DNA of 64,000 nucleotides from Sipunculus nudus (GCA_026874595.1 CM049306.1:60084019-60148018), one strand, 5' to 3'. Positions 1-12,960 are shown, counted from the first letter of the stretch. Numbers and translations: made by a program. The notes: a model not told the origin generated them from the sequence alone.

Positions 1-47
1 CTCGGCTCATCGTGATGCACTCCAGTTAGCTGGCAATCTGTTTGCAG
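1..47 (+). CDS. HTT: HTT exon 1 of window (5' end cut)
   Basis: Read from base 2, this encodes SAHRDALQLAGNLFAG, against human SAHRDAVQLAGNLLA. It ends with one base of a split codon before donor gttagt at 48. The 5' edge is cut by the window, so the acceptor is not visible. Confidence 0.9.
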
Positions 48-267
48 GTTAGTTTAATGTAACAAGATATAACATTGATAATTCTTGGTACCTCAACATT
101 TCTTGTTGTATAAATATTCACTATGTAACTGATCCTTTTGCATTCAGTTGAGGAGTCATAACTACACCATAAAGGGTATTATATTATTGTCTGAGGAGCA
201 AATAGACTGAAACACAGCCTTTTGGATTAATTAAACTCTACTTCACCCACCTGTTGGTCAGATTTTT
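48..267 (+). other. HTT intron 1, first 220 bases
   Basis: AT-rich intron sequence before the first hairpin element. I see no gene or recognisable repeat in it. Confidence 0.5.
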
Positions 268-2540
268 AGCTCAGCTGACTATAAGTCATCTGAGCTATAG
301 TCGTGGTCCATTGTCTGTCGTCCGTCCGTCTGTCCGTCGTGCCGTCCGTCCGTCCATAGATGTGGCACGTTTTGAAACCGTAAGACCTAGGAATCCAAAA
401 TTCGGCATAATATTAGATGTCCCCAAGATCTCCTACCAAGCCAAAAACTGGGTCTTTGCGACTTTGTTCCTTTGAGAAATTAAGGAAAAACCTCAATTTT
501 TTTATTAAAAACCTATTTTCACACTTCAGGAATGCCTAATATCAAAACCACTCATCTGTTTTTCCTCATATTTACCATAAATATTCCTCTATATAGTTCC
601 TATGTACATGCCAGAAATTAGGTCTGTATTGTATAATTTTAAAAAGTTATGGGCCAAAACATAATGCATTTTGTAAGAAATCAGGAAAGATATTTGAACA
701 CTTAACACAAAACATGTTAAAGCTATGGACTTTTTTTCCAGTAATATAACTTTAATTAATCAAAATTAAATTGTATACCCAAAATTAGATCAAAATCTTT
801 TAAATTTTTAAAAATATTAACAAAAATAAAAAATTGGTACCTTAAATTTTGCCCAATTTTGACCATGGCACGTTTTTTTCCTGTAAGTACTGTTGATCTG
901 AGGATTTAATCTGTTAAAATCTGAAATTTGAAAATAAAAGCTGCAAAATTAGGCTAGTTATTGAATTTTTTTGGAGGCTCTTGTTGTATTCCCTTACATT
1001 GTCAAGCAGTCCACTGTGGTCACTGTTGGTCATTCAGTGCAGCTCTGTATGCTCCCAAGGTTGTTGGCATAATGTTAGATGTCCCCAAGATCTCCTACCA
1101 AGCCAAAAACTGGGTCTTTGCGACTTTGTTCCTTTGAGAAATTAAGGAAAAACCTCAATTTTTCTATTAAAAACCTATTTTCACATTTCAGGACAGCCCA
1201 AGTACGAAACCACTCACCTGTTTTTCCTCATATTTACCATAAATATTCCTCTATATAGTTCCTGTGTACATGCCAGAAATTAGGTCTGTATTATATGATT
1301 TAAAAAAAAGTTATGGGCTCAAACATAATGCATTCTGTAAAAAATCAGGAAAGATATTTGATCACTTAACACAAAACATTTAAAAACTATGGACTTTTTT
1401 CCAGTAATATATCTTTTATTAATCAAAATTAAATTGTATACCCAAAATGAGATCAAATTCTGTTAAATTTTTAAAAATATTAGCAAAAATAAAAAAGTGG
1501 TACCTTAAATTTTGCCTAAATTTGATTATGGCACGTTTTTTTCTTATAAATACATTTGATTTAATTTTCACAGCCAGTTTACATATGGATTTAATCTGAT
1601 GAATTTTGAATTTGAAAGTATAAGCTTAAAAAATAGTCTAGCTATTGAAGTTTTTTAGAAGACTTAATGTATTTGTATTTTCTAGCATCATGACCCTACT
1701 TTTGTTTACCTGGTTATCCAAAAATTGGCATAATGTTAGATGTAATTGTAAATTTCATATTCTTCCATACATTTCCTATGTACAACCAGAATTTAGGTCA
1801 GTATTGCATAATTTGTTGAAGTTTTAGGCCCAAACATAATGCACTTTGTAAAAAATCAGGATATATATTTACTCACTTAACATAAGAATGGCTGAGACTT
1901 TTTATCAGGAATATAACATCATTTAATCAAGATTCAATTGTATACGGAAAATTAGATCTGAAATTTGCAATTTTTTTTAAGTTATTAGCATAAATATAAA
2001 ATCAGTACCTTAAATTTTGCCCAACTTTGGCCACGGCACAATTTTTTCCTGTAAGTACTGTGGATGTTATTTTCACAGCATGTACACATAAGGATTAAAT
2101 CTGTTAAAATCTGAAATTTGAAAATAAAAGCTGCAAAATTAGGCTAGTTATTGAATTTGTTTGGAGGCTCTTGTTGTATTCCCTTACATTGTCAAGCAGT
2201 CCACTGAGGTCACTCTAGGTCATTCAATGCAACTCTCTATGCTCCCGAGGCTGTTATGTAATCACATCACTCCTGGCAAGCCCTCTCTCTTGTTGAGCTT
2301 GATCAGGCTGCCAGCATAAATACCACAGGGAGCCTTTCTCTCTCCCCCCCACCCCATTCTGTTGACAGACCTGTACTCTAAACAAGATGAATCTTATAAT
2401 TTCAGCGATGAACAGTAACAACAGAGACCCCTCACTGAACCCACTGCTTCGATACACAGGACTAATATACAAGACAAAGCTGATAATTTTAATGTTAAAA
2501 AATTCTTTTTGTTGAGACTTGGACAATTTTTATTTTTTTT
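268..2540 (+). mobile_element. Hairpin-headed HINE-like element (family A), 3' end not found
   Basis: It begins with an imperfect hairpin (AGCTCAGCTGACT, ATA, then its complement with one mismatch), preceded by a T run. A CCGT-rich microsatellite head follows, then long diverged monomers marked by the phrase TTAGATGTCCCCAAGATCTC (about 415 and 1075; a third, worn copy starts near 1733). Each monomer closes with a phrase like GGCACGTTTTTTTCCTGTAA. The tail (2230-2540) includes a C-rich tract like the one in the copy at 17322. No 3' terminal palindrome is seen before the next element head at 2850, so this copy is probably truncated. It has no coding capacity. Confidence 0.65.
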
Positions 2541-2849
2541 TTAAAGAAAAAAATGTTCAGGAATTTAATCCTAATATTCATATATGGTAAAATATTAGGA
2601 CCTAATGAAAGTGCTAACTGACAAGATTTAAGAAGATATAAATACTTTGTAGCATTTCGTTCACATCTCTTTAAAGTTGGTGGGGCCTAGTTATCTAGTT
2701 TTTAAAATTAGAAATATTGGTCAAACTTTGTGGGATTAATTTTTAACTCATGTGGCCTTATATTTAACTTTTGAAAAATTAATTACCTTCACACATTATT
2801 TGTTTATGAAATGGAACTTTTATATGACACTTACCGTAAGCCCATTTTT

Positions 2850-5482
2850 AGCTCAGCTGACTATAAGTCATCTGAGCTATAGTCGTGGTCCATTGTCCGT
2901 CGTCCGTCCGTCTGTCCGTCCGTCCGTCCGTCCGTCCGTCCGTCCGTAGATGTGGCACGTTTTGAAACCGTAAGACCTAGGAATCCAAAATTGGGCATAA
3001 TGTTAGATGTCCCCAAGATCTCCTACCAAGCCGAAAACTGGGTCTTTGCAACTTCGTTCCTTTGAGAAATTAAGGAAAAACCTCAATTTTTTATTAAAAA
3101 CCTATTTTCACACTTCAGGACTGCCTAATATCAAAACCACTCATCTGTTTTTCCTCATATTTACCATAAATATTCCTCTATATAGTTCCTATGTACATGC
3201 CAGAAATAATGTCTGTATTATTTAATTTAAAAAAGTTATGGGCCCAAACATAATGCATTTTGTAAAAAATCAGGAAAGATATTTGATCACTTAACACAAA
3301 AAATCTTAAAGCTATCGACCTTTTTTCCAGTAATATAACTTTAATTAATCAAAATTAAATTGTATACCCAAAATTAGATGAAAATCTTTTAAATTTTCTA
3401 AAATATTAATAAAAATAAAAAATTGGTACCTTAAATTTTGCCCAACTTTGACCATGGCACGTTTTTTTCCTGTAAGTACTGTGGATTTAATTTTCACAGC
3501 ATGTTTTTGTTAGCATTTCAACTGTTAACACCAAAAATTTGAAACCAGTTGATCAAAAACTGTAGATTTTAATAAGTTTTCAAGCACCATGTAACATATT
3601 GTTTACATCAAGCTAGTGTTATGCAGTTTGCAAGAGCTCAGCTCCCCAGCTTTAGCTCTTAGTTCCTTAAATTCGGCATACAGTTAGATGTCTCCAAAAT
3701 CCCCTACCATGCCAAGAATTTGGTCACTAGGACTTAATACCTTTGAGATATTAATGAAAAACTTCATTTTTCCATTAAAAACCCATTGTTACACTTCAAG
3801 ACTGCCTAATATCAAAACCACTGATCTGACTTTTATCATAAATAATATACATATTTTTCATTCTCTATGCACATGCCAGAATGATGTCAGTATTGCGTAA
3901 TTGTTTTAAGTTATGGGCCCAAACATAATGCACTTTGTAAAAAATCAAGAAATATATTTACTCCCTTAACAAGGGCATTGCTGAAGCTAGAGATTTTTTT
4001 GTCAGGGATGTAACATTATTTAATCAAGATTCAATTGAATACCCAAAATTAGTTCTGAATTTTTCAAATTTTATAAGTTATTAGTATAAATATAAAATTA
4101 GTACCTTAAATTTTGCCCAACTGTGACCATGGCACGTTTGTGTCCTGTGAGCACTGTTGATATAATTTTCATATCATGCACACATTAGGATTTCAGCTTT
4201 TTAGTTTAGAAAGCTGAAAGAAATTGGCCAAAAATTGTAGCTTTTATTAATGTTTTTTATGAGACCCTGTCAGACTTTGGTTCTCTCCAGCCCCTCTTGA
4301 GTCACCTGTATGTTGACCTTGTTGACCTTTCCTCAAATTATGCACGCTTGAGGCGAGGCATACAGGAATCCAGGCAGCTTATGGCCAGCCACAGTTGATC
4401 CAGGTGTCCAACCCAACTCATCTAGTAGTTTTAACCAACAACATAACAATAAACAATAAATTAATAAATTTTTATTGGTTTTTAATAACAAATTAAAGAA
4501 AAATAGAAAAGGAATTTGTTAGTTTATAATAACAGGAAATTAACTTGCAGTTACTGATGATATAAGAATCTTGTATCGATGGGTAGAATGTCACAATATT
4601 CCAAATAACACCATGCAGTCACCTATGGCATTTTACAGTTCAATTTTAATGATAAAGAAGTAAATCATATTATTCATTACTAATCATTAGGGTCATATGA
4701 AGGAAATTAATGATAGACAAAGATGCAGTTGATAATATTAATCTAGATTCCTACTGTGTCTAGTGTGTACATTGATGTGAAATTAGTCCAAAATGAATTT
4801 TTTACAGTTATTTTTTAATATAAATAAAAGCCATAAAACCAGGTACTTATGATCATTATTTAAATGTGTGAATTTTGTATATTCTGGATTCTCAACATCA
4901 TTGGTTGGTGAAACTGAATAAATACCAGACGAATACTTTGTAATTGTATTTAAATACGAATATGATTATGTACTCCATTATAAAATTTCTTGCATAAAGA
5001 ATAGGAATTCAGTTAAAAATGAAAGTATATGAATACTCGTGCAAATACTTTGAAAATGTATTCATGAATGCATTCATGAATATATTCTTTAATATTATTT
5101 TAATAATCATATCAGTTATATTTCATTTAAAAAAATCATATGATTCTCTTATTATTTTTTATAAAAATTATATTTGGGACAATATTTGTTATTTTTTTTA
5201 ATAAATAGTTAAACTCTTATATTATATGTTCTGCTTATAAGTTATATGGCCAAGTCAAAATCTTTGTGACAATAGTACTCCATTTGTTAATAAAATAAAT
5301 GAAATCAATCCTCTTCCCTGTCTCCAAAGGTACTATCAAAATCATACATAAGCTAAACAACAACAACTCATAATACAGCTTATATTTATTACCACACAAA
5401 ACCAGCATGTGCCTCATTTCTAAATAATATTTTTTTATCATATATAACAGCTGAGCGTCGTGACCCATAGGTCCCTTGTTTC
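2850..5482 (+). mobile_element. Family A HINE-like element, probable full copy
   Basis: The same hairpin head as at 268 starts at 2850, followed by a CCGT microsatellite (about 2899-2946) and two family A monomers (to about 3650 and about 4260). AT-rich filler follows, and then a GTGACCCATAGGTCCCTTGT-type terminus at about 5456-5482. The link between the head and this terminus is inferred from the layout of the copy at 17322-19169; 4260-5440 has no other recognisable content. A second similar terminus lies at about 5692-5722. Confidence 0.5.
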
Positions 5483-6278
5483 CCTTGGTGCATCACTAAA
5501 TGGTTTCAGGCCAAAGGTTTCATTTATTACACAGTCCATATGCTTTAGCTCATGTCCATTATTCTATAATTTACAGAGTTTCATTTAAGCTGGGCCATTT
5601 TCTCTTAGCTTTTCAAATGGTAATATACAAGGAAAAATCATAAGAAACAAAAATATTTTGCAGTTACTAATATTTTCCAAAATTCAGCTTAGCGACATGA
5701 CCCATGGGTCCCTTGTTTCTACATTACGCCAATTATCATTGAACAAGTAAGCATATCAATCTTAGACAACAGTCAAATCTAGAACAGCAAAAGGTTAAAT
5801 ATATAGTTAACCTCAAAATGATGGCCACCATGGGGACCTCAGTAAACTGGTCTCATTAGTGAGGTGTTCTTCTAAGTAAGTTCATATATGAAGAACATAA
5901 AAAGAACTGGGACCTGTAAAAAGTGGATGTTGTTTTGAGGTGGTCGCTAAATTGAGGTGGTCATTAGGCGCGCATACACTGTACTTCCCGGAGTGTCAAG
6001 CAGTTCAAGTAACCAAATATCACATTGGACTAGATATCCAATATGGTATCTGAATTAAAGTAGGAACTTTCTTTGAATACAGTTATGATATGTCAAATGA
6101 TATAATTAATATAAGTTCAAATATTTTTCAAAGTTTTTCTTGTAATTTTATTCATACTTTAAAGAATAAAATTATTTAGTCCATGCCATGTCATACACTA
6201 TCAGGAGTTGACATGAGGAGATTTTTGAGAATGATGTCCAAGTCATACAACTGAAGACTTACATAAATGTTGTTTTAG
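5483..6278 (+). other. HTT intron 1, distal part
   Basis: This holds a second transposon-type terminus (CATGACCCATGGGTCCCTTG at about 5697) and, at about 5815-5988, sequence built from 'gtggtc' phrases and ending in cactgta. That stretch resembles the mariner-like MITEs elsewhere in the window. The remainder is AT-rich and unremarkable. The HTT acceptor tgttttag ends at 6278. Confidence 0.4.
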
Positions 6279-6414
6279 GGGCAGCATTCCGTTCCCTCAG
6301 ACCTGCTGAAGAAGTGAACAAAATCAACCCTAATGCTGATGACAGCCACTGGGGGTCGTTAGGTGACAGGCTGCTCGTGCCCCTGGCGGACATCCTGCTT
6401 GTGCATGTTGCAAG
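6279..6414 (+). CDS. HTT: HTT exon 2 of window
   Basis: Acceptor ttttag precedes it and donor gtctgt follows. It encodes SLGDRLLVPLADILL, against human ALGDRALVPMVEQLF. It joins in phase to exon 1 (G+GG) and ends with two bases of an Arg codon. The segment upstream of the motif (PAEEVNKINPNADDSHW) is much less conserved than its flanks. Confidence 0.93.
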
Positions 6415-7008
6415 GTCTGTCAGTGAATCTGTGATTTATAATTTGATTAGAGTTTCATACATGGTATGTAGGTTCATCTGGAGACATAACTGAAAATAAA
6501 GCCTTCCTACATTTTTGCTTTCCCTAAGTGAATATTGTTAGACATGACAGAACCAGCAAATTCAAGAAACAATACAAATTAATGTAGTTTTTGCTTGCAG
6601 AAGATAGTTATTGATGAATTTACTGCTCTGAAAATATCTCAGGTTGTAGGACTGAAAATTTTGCATGCTACAATATGAACCAGATATGAATTTGTTAATA
6701 TAAATACAGTAGAGCATCATTTATCAGCGTCTGAAACAATGAACAAAAATTTGATAAGTTTGTAAAAAAAAATCCAAGCAAATATATAGAGATTAGCAGG
6801 CATAAGTAATTCAAAATTTATTTTCTAGGACAAAGAAGCAATAATTTAAATGTATTTTATATCATACATTAAGTTGATGGATATCTTCACAAATATGTTG
6901 TTGTCATGGTATATTTTTAGTCTGTCAGTAGCTGATGATGTCAAAGTGTTTGATTAATCATGGTGAACCCTGTGAAATCAGTAATCCAAATGATCATTTC
7001 TCCAATAA
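6415..7008 (+). other. HTT intron 2, unannotated part
   Basis: AT-rich sequence. A short MITE-like stretch starts near 6707 (atacagtagagcatc, then 'tttatcagcg'). Nothing else is recognisable. Confidence 0.35.
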
Positions 7009-8796
7009 ACAAGTGGCCCATGGGCCATGACGCTTAGTTGAATTCAAGGAATGTTGAACAATGAGCAAAATGACTGCCAGAATGCAAACAAATCATGAAT
7101 TTTGTGAAAAGTCCTTTGAAAGGGGTTTCAGTAGGCTTTTGGACAGATGACAACTTCATTTGAAGGTCTCATAAATAGAAAAAAAATTGCGTAAAAATTT
7201 GAAAAAAATACAGGTAGTGCCACCAGTCTGCAGGAACTGATGAAACACTCCATGATCAATATATATCCAAAGAATCATGGCTATCAAGGCATTAGTTATT
7301 CAGATACTGGAGCTTTTGTTTGTATCAAATTTTTAATTATTCTTGGGGGTATTAATGAGCCCTATAGCTCGGAGAATATGGGTAACAGAAACCTAATTTC
7401 AGGTTTCGAAGGAGATTTTTCATTAGTCTCCCTGGATGTCAAGTAAGAAGATTTTAGGTACAGCAGTTACAGTTTGTGGCATGTGAACAGATGACCACTT
7501 CATTTGAAGGTCTCATAAATAGAGAAAAAAAGCCTAAAAAATTGAAAAAAAATACAGGTGGCGCCACCAGTTTGCAGCAACTGATGGAACACTCCATGAT
7601 CAATATGCCTGCGAAGAATCATGGAGATTAATGCATTGGTTATTCAGATACTGGAGTTTTGTATCAAATTTTTAATTATTCTAAGGGGTACTTCAGAGCC
7701 CCATAGCTCCAAGGATATGGGTAACAGAGACCTAATTTCAGGTTTTCAAGGAGATTTTTCATGGACCTCCCTGGATATTAAGTTTGAAGATTCCAGGTCC
7801 AGTGGTTATGATTTGTGCCCTGTTAACAGATGACAGTTTCATTGAGGTCTGAAAAAAAAAGAGAAAAAAATTTGTAAAAATTCGAAAAAATACAGGTGGC
7901 ACCACCAGTCTGCAGGAAATGATGGAACATCCCATGATCAATATTCATGCAAAGAATCATGGTGATCAATGCAGTGGTTATTCAGATACTTGAGCTTTTG
8001 TATCAAATTTTGCCTTATTCTGGGGGGTACTTCGGAGCCCCATAGCTCCAAGGATATGGGTAACAGAGACCTAATTTCAGGTTTTCAAGAAGATTTTTCA
8101 TGGACCTCCCCGGATATTTAGTTTGAAGATTCTAGGTCCAGTGGTTACGATTTGTGGCCTGTTAACAGATGACAGTTTAATTGAAGTTTGAAAAAAAAGA
8201 GAAAAAAATTTGAAAAAATTTGAAAAAATACAGGTGGCGCCACCAGTCTGCAGGAAGTGATGGAACATCCAATGATCAATATTTATTCAAAGAATCTTGG
8301 TGATCAATGCAGTGGTTATTCAGATACTTGAGCTTTTGTATCAGATTTTGCATTATTCTGGGGGATACTTCAGAGCCCCATAGCTCTGAGGTTTTGGGTA
8401 ACAGAGACCTAATTTTCAGTTTCCAAGAAGACTTTTCATTGGCCACTCTGCATGTCAAGAAAGAAGATTCCGAACATCTCATGGTCAATATGTATGCCAA
8501 AAAAATCATGACCATCAGTGATGTAGTTAATGAGATATTGAAGTTTTTGTATGAAATTTTTTATTATTCTGGGGGGTACTTCAGAGACCCATAGCTCGGA
8601 GAAAATAGGTAACAGAGACTTAATTTCAGGTTTCCAAGGAGATTTTTCATGGATCTCCCTGGATGTCAAGTAAGAAGATTCGTAGGTCTAGCGGTTACGA
8701 TTTGTGCCGTGTTAACGGACGGACGGACGGACGGCTGGACGGACAACGGACGAAGAGTGATCGCTATAGCTCAGATGACTTTCAGTCAGCTGAGCT
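7009..8796 (-). mobile_element. Complete hairpin-headed element, family C, minus strand
   Basis: Read on the minus strand it starts at 8796 with AGCTCAGCTGACTGAAAGTC and the matching hairpin arm. It then has a CCGT-type head and about five tandem core monomers of about 335 bp (palindromes at about 7211, 7557, 7896 and 8233). It ends at about 7009 with GCGTCATGGCCCATGGGCCA and CTTGT. Both termini are present, so this is a reference full-length copy of about 1.79 kb. No protein is encoded. By its ends it fits a Helentron-associated non-autonomous element, but that class is inferred. Confidence 0.75.
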
Positions 8797-8869
8797 TAAA
8801 ACCCTGTCTCCTGAGCTTTACGGATAAACGATGCTGTACTGTTTGTGAAGGAATATACATTGAAATCTT

Positions 8870-9033
8870 GCTAACATGACCACCTGCAGGACCAGCCAAA
8901 ATGGCCGTGTTAGCAGGCTGATTGTGTGAGCGGGAGGTTTGTATGATGATTCACTTTATTCCTGGACCAAAAAAGTGGTGGTCTTAGCCAGGTGGTCATG
9001 ATAGCAGGGTGGTTATCAGGAGAGATTCCACTG
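8870..9033. mobile_element. Mariner-like MITE remnant
   Basis: It contains repeated 'gaccacctg' and 'ggtggtc' phrases and ends in gattccactgta next to TA, as in the clearer copies at 37711 and 30729. The left terminal repeat is not clear. Confidence 0.4.
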
Positions 9034-9128
9034 TATAAAAATGCTGCTGTTTCATTGTTGTGCTTTTCTCACTTTCCTTATTCTAATTACATTTTCAGAA
9101 AGAATGCACATTTTGGTGTTATTTTCAG

Positions 9129-9340
9129 ACTATTGAATATCTGTGCCCATGTCATCGACGAGCAGACACCAGGACCCACTCAAACCAAGACAACTCTACC
9201 CTCGCTTCCAAATGCCCCCTCCCTCAGCCCCATAAAACGTAAAGCCAAATCAGGCAAGGAGGAGAGTGGGAAGGCCTTGGGATCTCCAGCCCCAGGGGCA
9301 GAAGAAAAAGACAAAACCAGTAGTAAACAAGCCCAGAAAG
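9129..9340 (+). CDS. HTT: HTT exon 3 of window (basic, low-complexity loop)
   Basis: Acceptor attttcag, donor gtaagc. It opens with NICAHVIDEQTPGP, against human NICAHVLDDVAPGP, and continues with PSLSPIKRKAK, against human PSLSPIRRKGK. The rest is Lys, Ser, Glu and Pro rich and has the look of a disordered loop between HEAT repeats. In human huntingtin the corresponding loop carries known phosphorylation sites. Reading runs on without a stop into the intron to 9489, which is not coding. Confidence 0.96.
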
Positions 9341-9961
9341 GTAAGCACATCTCTCTGTTTGGGTGTATAAGAACAGTTATAGGAAATCTCCCAGTTATAT
9401 TACTGGGCCAGCTGATCCTTAACAAAACACATTATCGTGCCACTGGTTCTATACAGAGAGGCTTACCATGTTCATTATGCGACCTTTAATCTTCAGGGTA
9501 TTAACTGTACAAATATGGAAAGCTGACTGTATTCACTAAATGTATGGTATACCATATGTTCATACTTAACTGAAAATTTATGATTCCTCTTCCATTAATA
9601 TTGATAACCCTTTTGTCACTGGTATTACTTTTACGGTTAATTGTGTTTTATTGGATTATTTCTTAAAATTAATGTCAACAGATAATCAAACCAGTAAAGG
9701 TTGAAGCATGATTTTTTTTTTATTCAAAATGAATCATTAACTTAAAGAAAGTCATATATATTTCTTAACATTTGTGTTTTATTTCTCACATGCCTTGTCT
9801 TCAGTGTACTCCACCTTGCAGATTAACATTGGGAAGAAAAGTGTATATTTAAATATGATTAGCTTAGAGATGTAACATTTAGCTATATTTTACTGTCTTG
9901 CAACTGTTATTTCCAAGTTACCTGCATATCAAATTCATAATACTGTGCATGTTTTCTTCAG
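9341..9961 (+). other. HTT intron 3
   Basis: AT-rich intron with no repeat or gene that I can recognise. Confidence 0.5.
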
Positions 9962-10068
9962 AAGCTGAGAAGGACAAAAACAAGAAGGACAGTCTGGGCC
10001 AGTTCCACACATTTCCACAGTACATCAAATTGTATGAAACGCTCAAGGGAGCTTACTCAAATTACAAG
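9962..10068 (+). CDS. HTT: HTT exon 4 of window
   Basis: Acceptor tttcttcag, donor gtctgt. It encodes FPQYIKLYETLKGAYSNYK, against human LPSYLKLHDVLKATHANYK, after a Lys/Asp-rich stretch that continues the loop of exon 3. It ends on a codon boundary. Confidence 0.96.
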
Positions 10069-10344
10069 GTCTGTATTGCTTACACAGTAAAACACACATT
10101 TATGTGCTACATCACAGATATCACCTTACCTTGCATATTCATAACAAGGATATATAGTTTATGATATAAATTTCTGTTCTTTTATCATTGGTAACTATTT
10201 ATTCACACTCTGTGTATGAATGTAAAGACTTACAAGAAGATTAATTGTTCATGAATATCTGTCTTTTCACTTATCATTTCATTATAGAAAATAACAAGAA
10301 ATTTGCATGCTAATAAATGCCATTGTAAGTTGCTCCAAAGCCGT

Positions 10345-10600
10345 GTTTATATTCATTTATTCGGCCCATATTCCCAGGTTCATATGTACATAAGTGACTG
10401 TACATTTCTGAATATTTCTGAATGATGTTCCTGAATACTGGTCATGTGCAGGACCAACTTCATAATCCAATTGATTCTTCATCGGCCCATTCTGAAAATG
10501 CCTAGAAAATCTTATGAGGTTTTGTTCATGATACTTGAGTTTTATTGAGAACAAACACACACAAGCACTGATGAAAGCATACACTCCTGGCAGAAGCAAT
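10345..10600. repeat. Interspersed repeat F, copy 1
   Basis: About 250 bp shared with 32625-32885 and 33355-33625. Common phrases are 'ggttcat.tgtac..agtgactgtaca', 'attgattcttcat' and a tail of 'acaaacacacacaa' followed by 'gaatgca'. It is non-coding and its class is unknown. Confidence 0.6.
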
Positions 10601-10843
10601 AACAAGATATATTAAAATTGCCAAAATTGTTATCTGTGTCAGCTTTTTATAACAATTGGTGATATTTCTGACTTTATGAAGTACACATAATTTTTTAAAA
10701 TTTAGATGCACAATATTTTGAATCCATGGAAAATTTAATGCACCCTATACAGATTCCTGCTGTAAGAGTTTTCTACAGGAAAAAACTTTACTCTGTATTC
10801 CAGGATAATCAAGTGATAAAATAGTTGGTCTTTCCTTCTGTAG

Positions 10844-11029
10844 ATCTCATTAGACCTAAATGCATCAGAGAAGTTTGGAGCAGTGCTGCAGACAGCCTTG
10901 CATGTGCTGTCTCAGCTGCTAGAGATTGCCAGCATGCATGAAGTGGGCAAGCATGCTGAGGAACTCCTGTGCTACCTGCAGTCAACATTCTCTGTGGAAC
11001 CGATCAATGCAGTGCTGGCAGTGCAACAG
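10844..11029 (+). CDS. HTT: HTT exon 5 of window
   Basis: Acceptor ttctgtag, donor gtgaga, exactly 62 codons. It encodes TALHVLSQLLEIASMHEVGK, against human [20 protein letters not shown], a typical HEAT helix pair. Confidence 0.97.
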
Positions 11030-11815
11030 GTGAGAGTCATATTAGTACAAGTCATCAAAACATGACTCAGTAGGGAATTATATTGAGCATGTGAGCCTAA
11101 TGCGAGTCATGATACGAGTCATACAGGGGAATGTACTGCAGTAGTCTTACATCCTGTTGCATTGATATTGTGGTAAACAGCAGATCATCTGAACATTAGG
11201 CTGAGAATGATGAATTAACGCAAAAGAATACATGTGAACTCACAACCGACACTGAAAATCGGTCTCTATGGTAACAAGTCATTTCCAGTATCTCATACCA
11301 GTTGGCTTACGGCCAGTAACCCATGCAAGCCATGCTTGTATTCATGTGGGCAGAAATTCAACAACATGGTAGGTGTTGCTAGATAGTATACTTAAAAAGG
11401 TAACAATTAGTCTGGTTTCTATCAATGACAGCATACTTTTAGGCCATAAAAAAATGATGAATATATTTGCATGCTCATGGAGCCTTACAGTGAGGTCCTT
11501 GTTGAAAGATGAAAAGGCTCTTGATACTAGTATGCTTGTTGTAGGCTCTCTGATGTTAGAGGGATGAAATTGTGCTAATTTGGTACATTGCAGTAGTTAA
11601 AACTAAGCTATAAAATATGTGGTTATAGTGATGGCCAGAAGAAAAACTCAACATAAAACTGTTCTTATCTAATTTATGTTTAATATTTGTATGGAACTGG
11701 TTTTATTCCAAAAAGCAGACTGCAATGGCTTTTAAAGTATACAGTACAGTAAATACCTCAATAGAACATGCATATAGTTTTAAGGTAATGGTTCTCAAAA
11801 CTGGACTCATTTTTT
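11030..11815 (+). other. HTT intron 5, first part
   Basis: No gene or clear repeat. There is a local repetition of 'gagtcat' near 11050-11140. Confidence 0.4.
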
Positions 11816-12408
11816 AGGCCTCAGCCCTTAGGCTGATGGGCAATTGTTGTCATTGAAGTTTTCCATCTGACCATCTGTACGTCCATCCGGCTTCCGTTAA
11901 CTTTTACCTTGTAAGCGGAATATCTCTAAAAGGATTCACTGTAGGAATTTTATTTCTTCAGTGCTGATGCATATTGACAAAATCAGAGTCAAGTTTGAAG
12001 ATTGGTAACCTTGACCTATTTTTCTACGTTTCAGAGCTAATAAAAGAAAAACACTTTGAAGCTTATTTCTCAGGAACCATTTGGTGAATTTTCACAAAAT
12101 TTACTATGATCAAAGATGGGTGACCTTGACCTACTTTTCAAGGTCACAGAGCTTAGAATAGAAAAAAAAACTTAGGTGTTTATTTCCCAGGAACCACTGG
12201 GTGGATTGTTATGAAACATGATATGCCTTGATGACCTCTAAATCCTGCATGAGATGTGTCTTACCAGACTTGCAAAAGTACTACATGACACTCCAGTTTA
12301 AATTTATAACTGAGACATGTACAGATATACATCCATGTCAGAACAAATATTTCATACTTGTTACTGTTACCACCTATAAACACTGTTCTTTTGGCTGAGG
12401 GCTTTTGT
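11816..12408 (+). mobile_element. Hairpin-ended non-autonomous element, distinct family
   Basis: After a T run it starts AGGCCTCAGCCCTTAGGCTG, an imperfect hairpin, and ends with ttggctgagggcttttgt. The end carries the inverted complement of the start (CCTCAGCC and GGCTGAGG). The core has repeated 'aggaaccatttggtga' and 'gtgaccttgacctactttt' phrases. The layout matches families A and C but with unrelated end sequences. It has no coding capacity. Confidence 0.6.
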
Positions 12409-12696
12409 CAGCTTCTGCTGATATTCTAGTCTGAATTCTGCTATGTATTTTTTATGGACTTAGCTGTAGAGGGTAAAATATCATGGTAAATATAGTCTTT
12501 CACTATAAACAGTTAAATTTGCCATCATTAAATTATCCATCTATTTTAAATGACACAATTATGAATGCATGTCAGAGTTGTTTTTTTCAGATTTTCAAAC
12601 AGATTGCATTGTCAGTCAGATAAGAATGATGTTAATCTTGTCATGTTTTAGCTTCCCATGACCATCACACCTTCAACTTTAGATTTTTTCTAACAG

Positions 12697-12917
12697 TTGC
12701 TGAAGGCCCTGTTTGGAACCAACCTTGCCAGCCAGTGGGATGCTGGTCAGTCCAGTCAGCTGAGTAAGAAGCCGGGGAAGGCCAGCAGGTTGACTGCCAG
12801 CATGAGACCAGGCTTGTACTACAGCTGTTTTACTGTACCCTACACTCACTTCACGCAGTCTCTGGCCAATGCCTCCTTCAAGACATCCACTCAGTTTGAT
12901 CAAGAGGAAACAACAAG
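12697..12917 (+). CDS. HTT: HTT exon 6 of window
   Basis: Acceptor tctaacag, donor gtgaat. It encodes [13 protein letters not shown], against human [13 protein letters not shown], and [13 protein letters not shown], against human PYTHFTQALADAS. It ends with two bases of a codon completed 21.9 kb downstream by exon 7 (AG+T). Confidence 0.98.
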
Positions 12918-12960
12918 GTGAATTGATCAGCCTCCTATTGTATCCACAGACAAAGTTGGG

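Noticed and set aside
8992-9489. 165-codon open frame as a separate gene
   Set aside because: Only 9129-9340 of it is coding (HTT exon 3); the rest is intron read-through on both sides.
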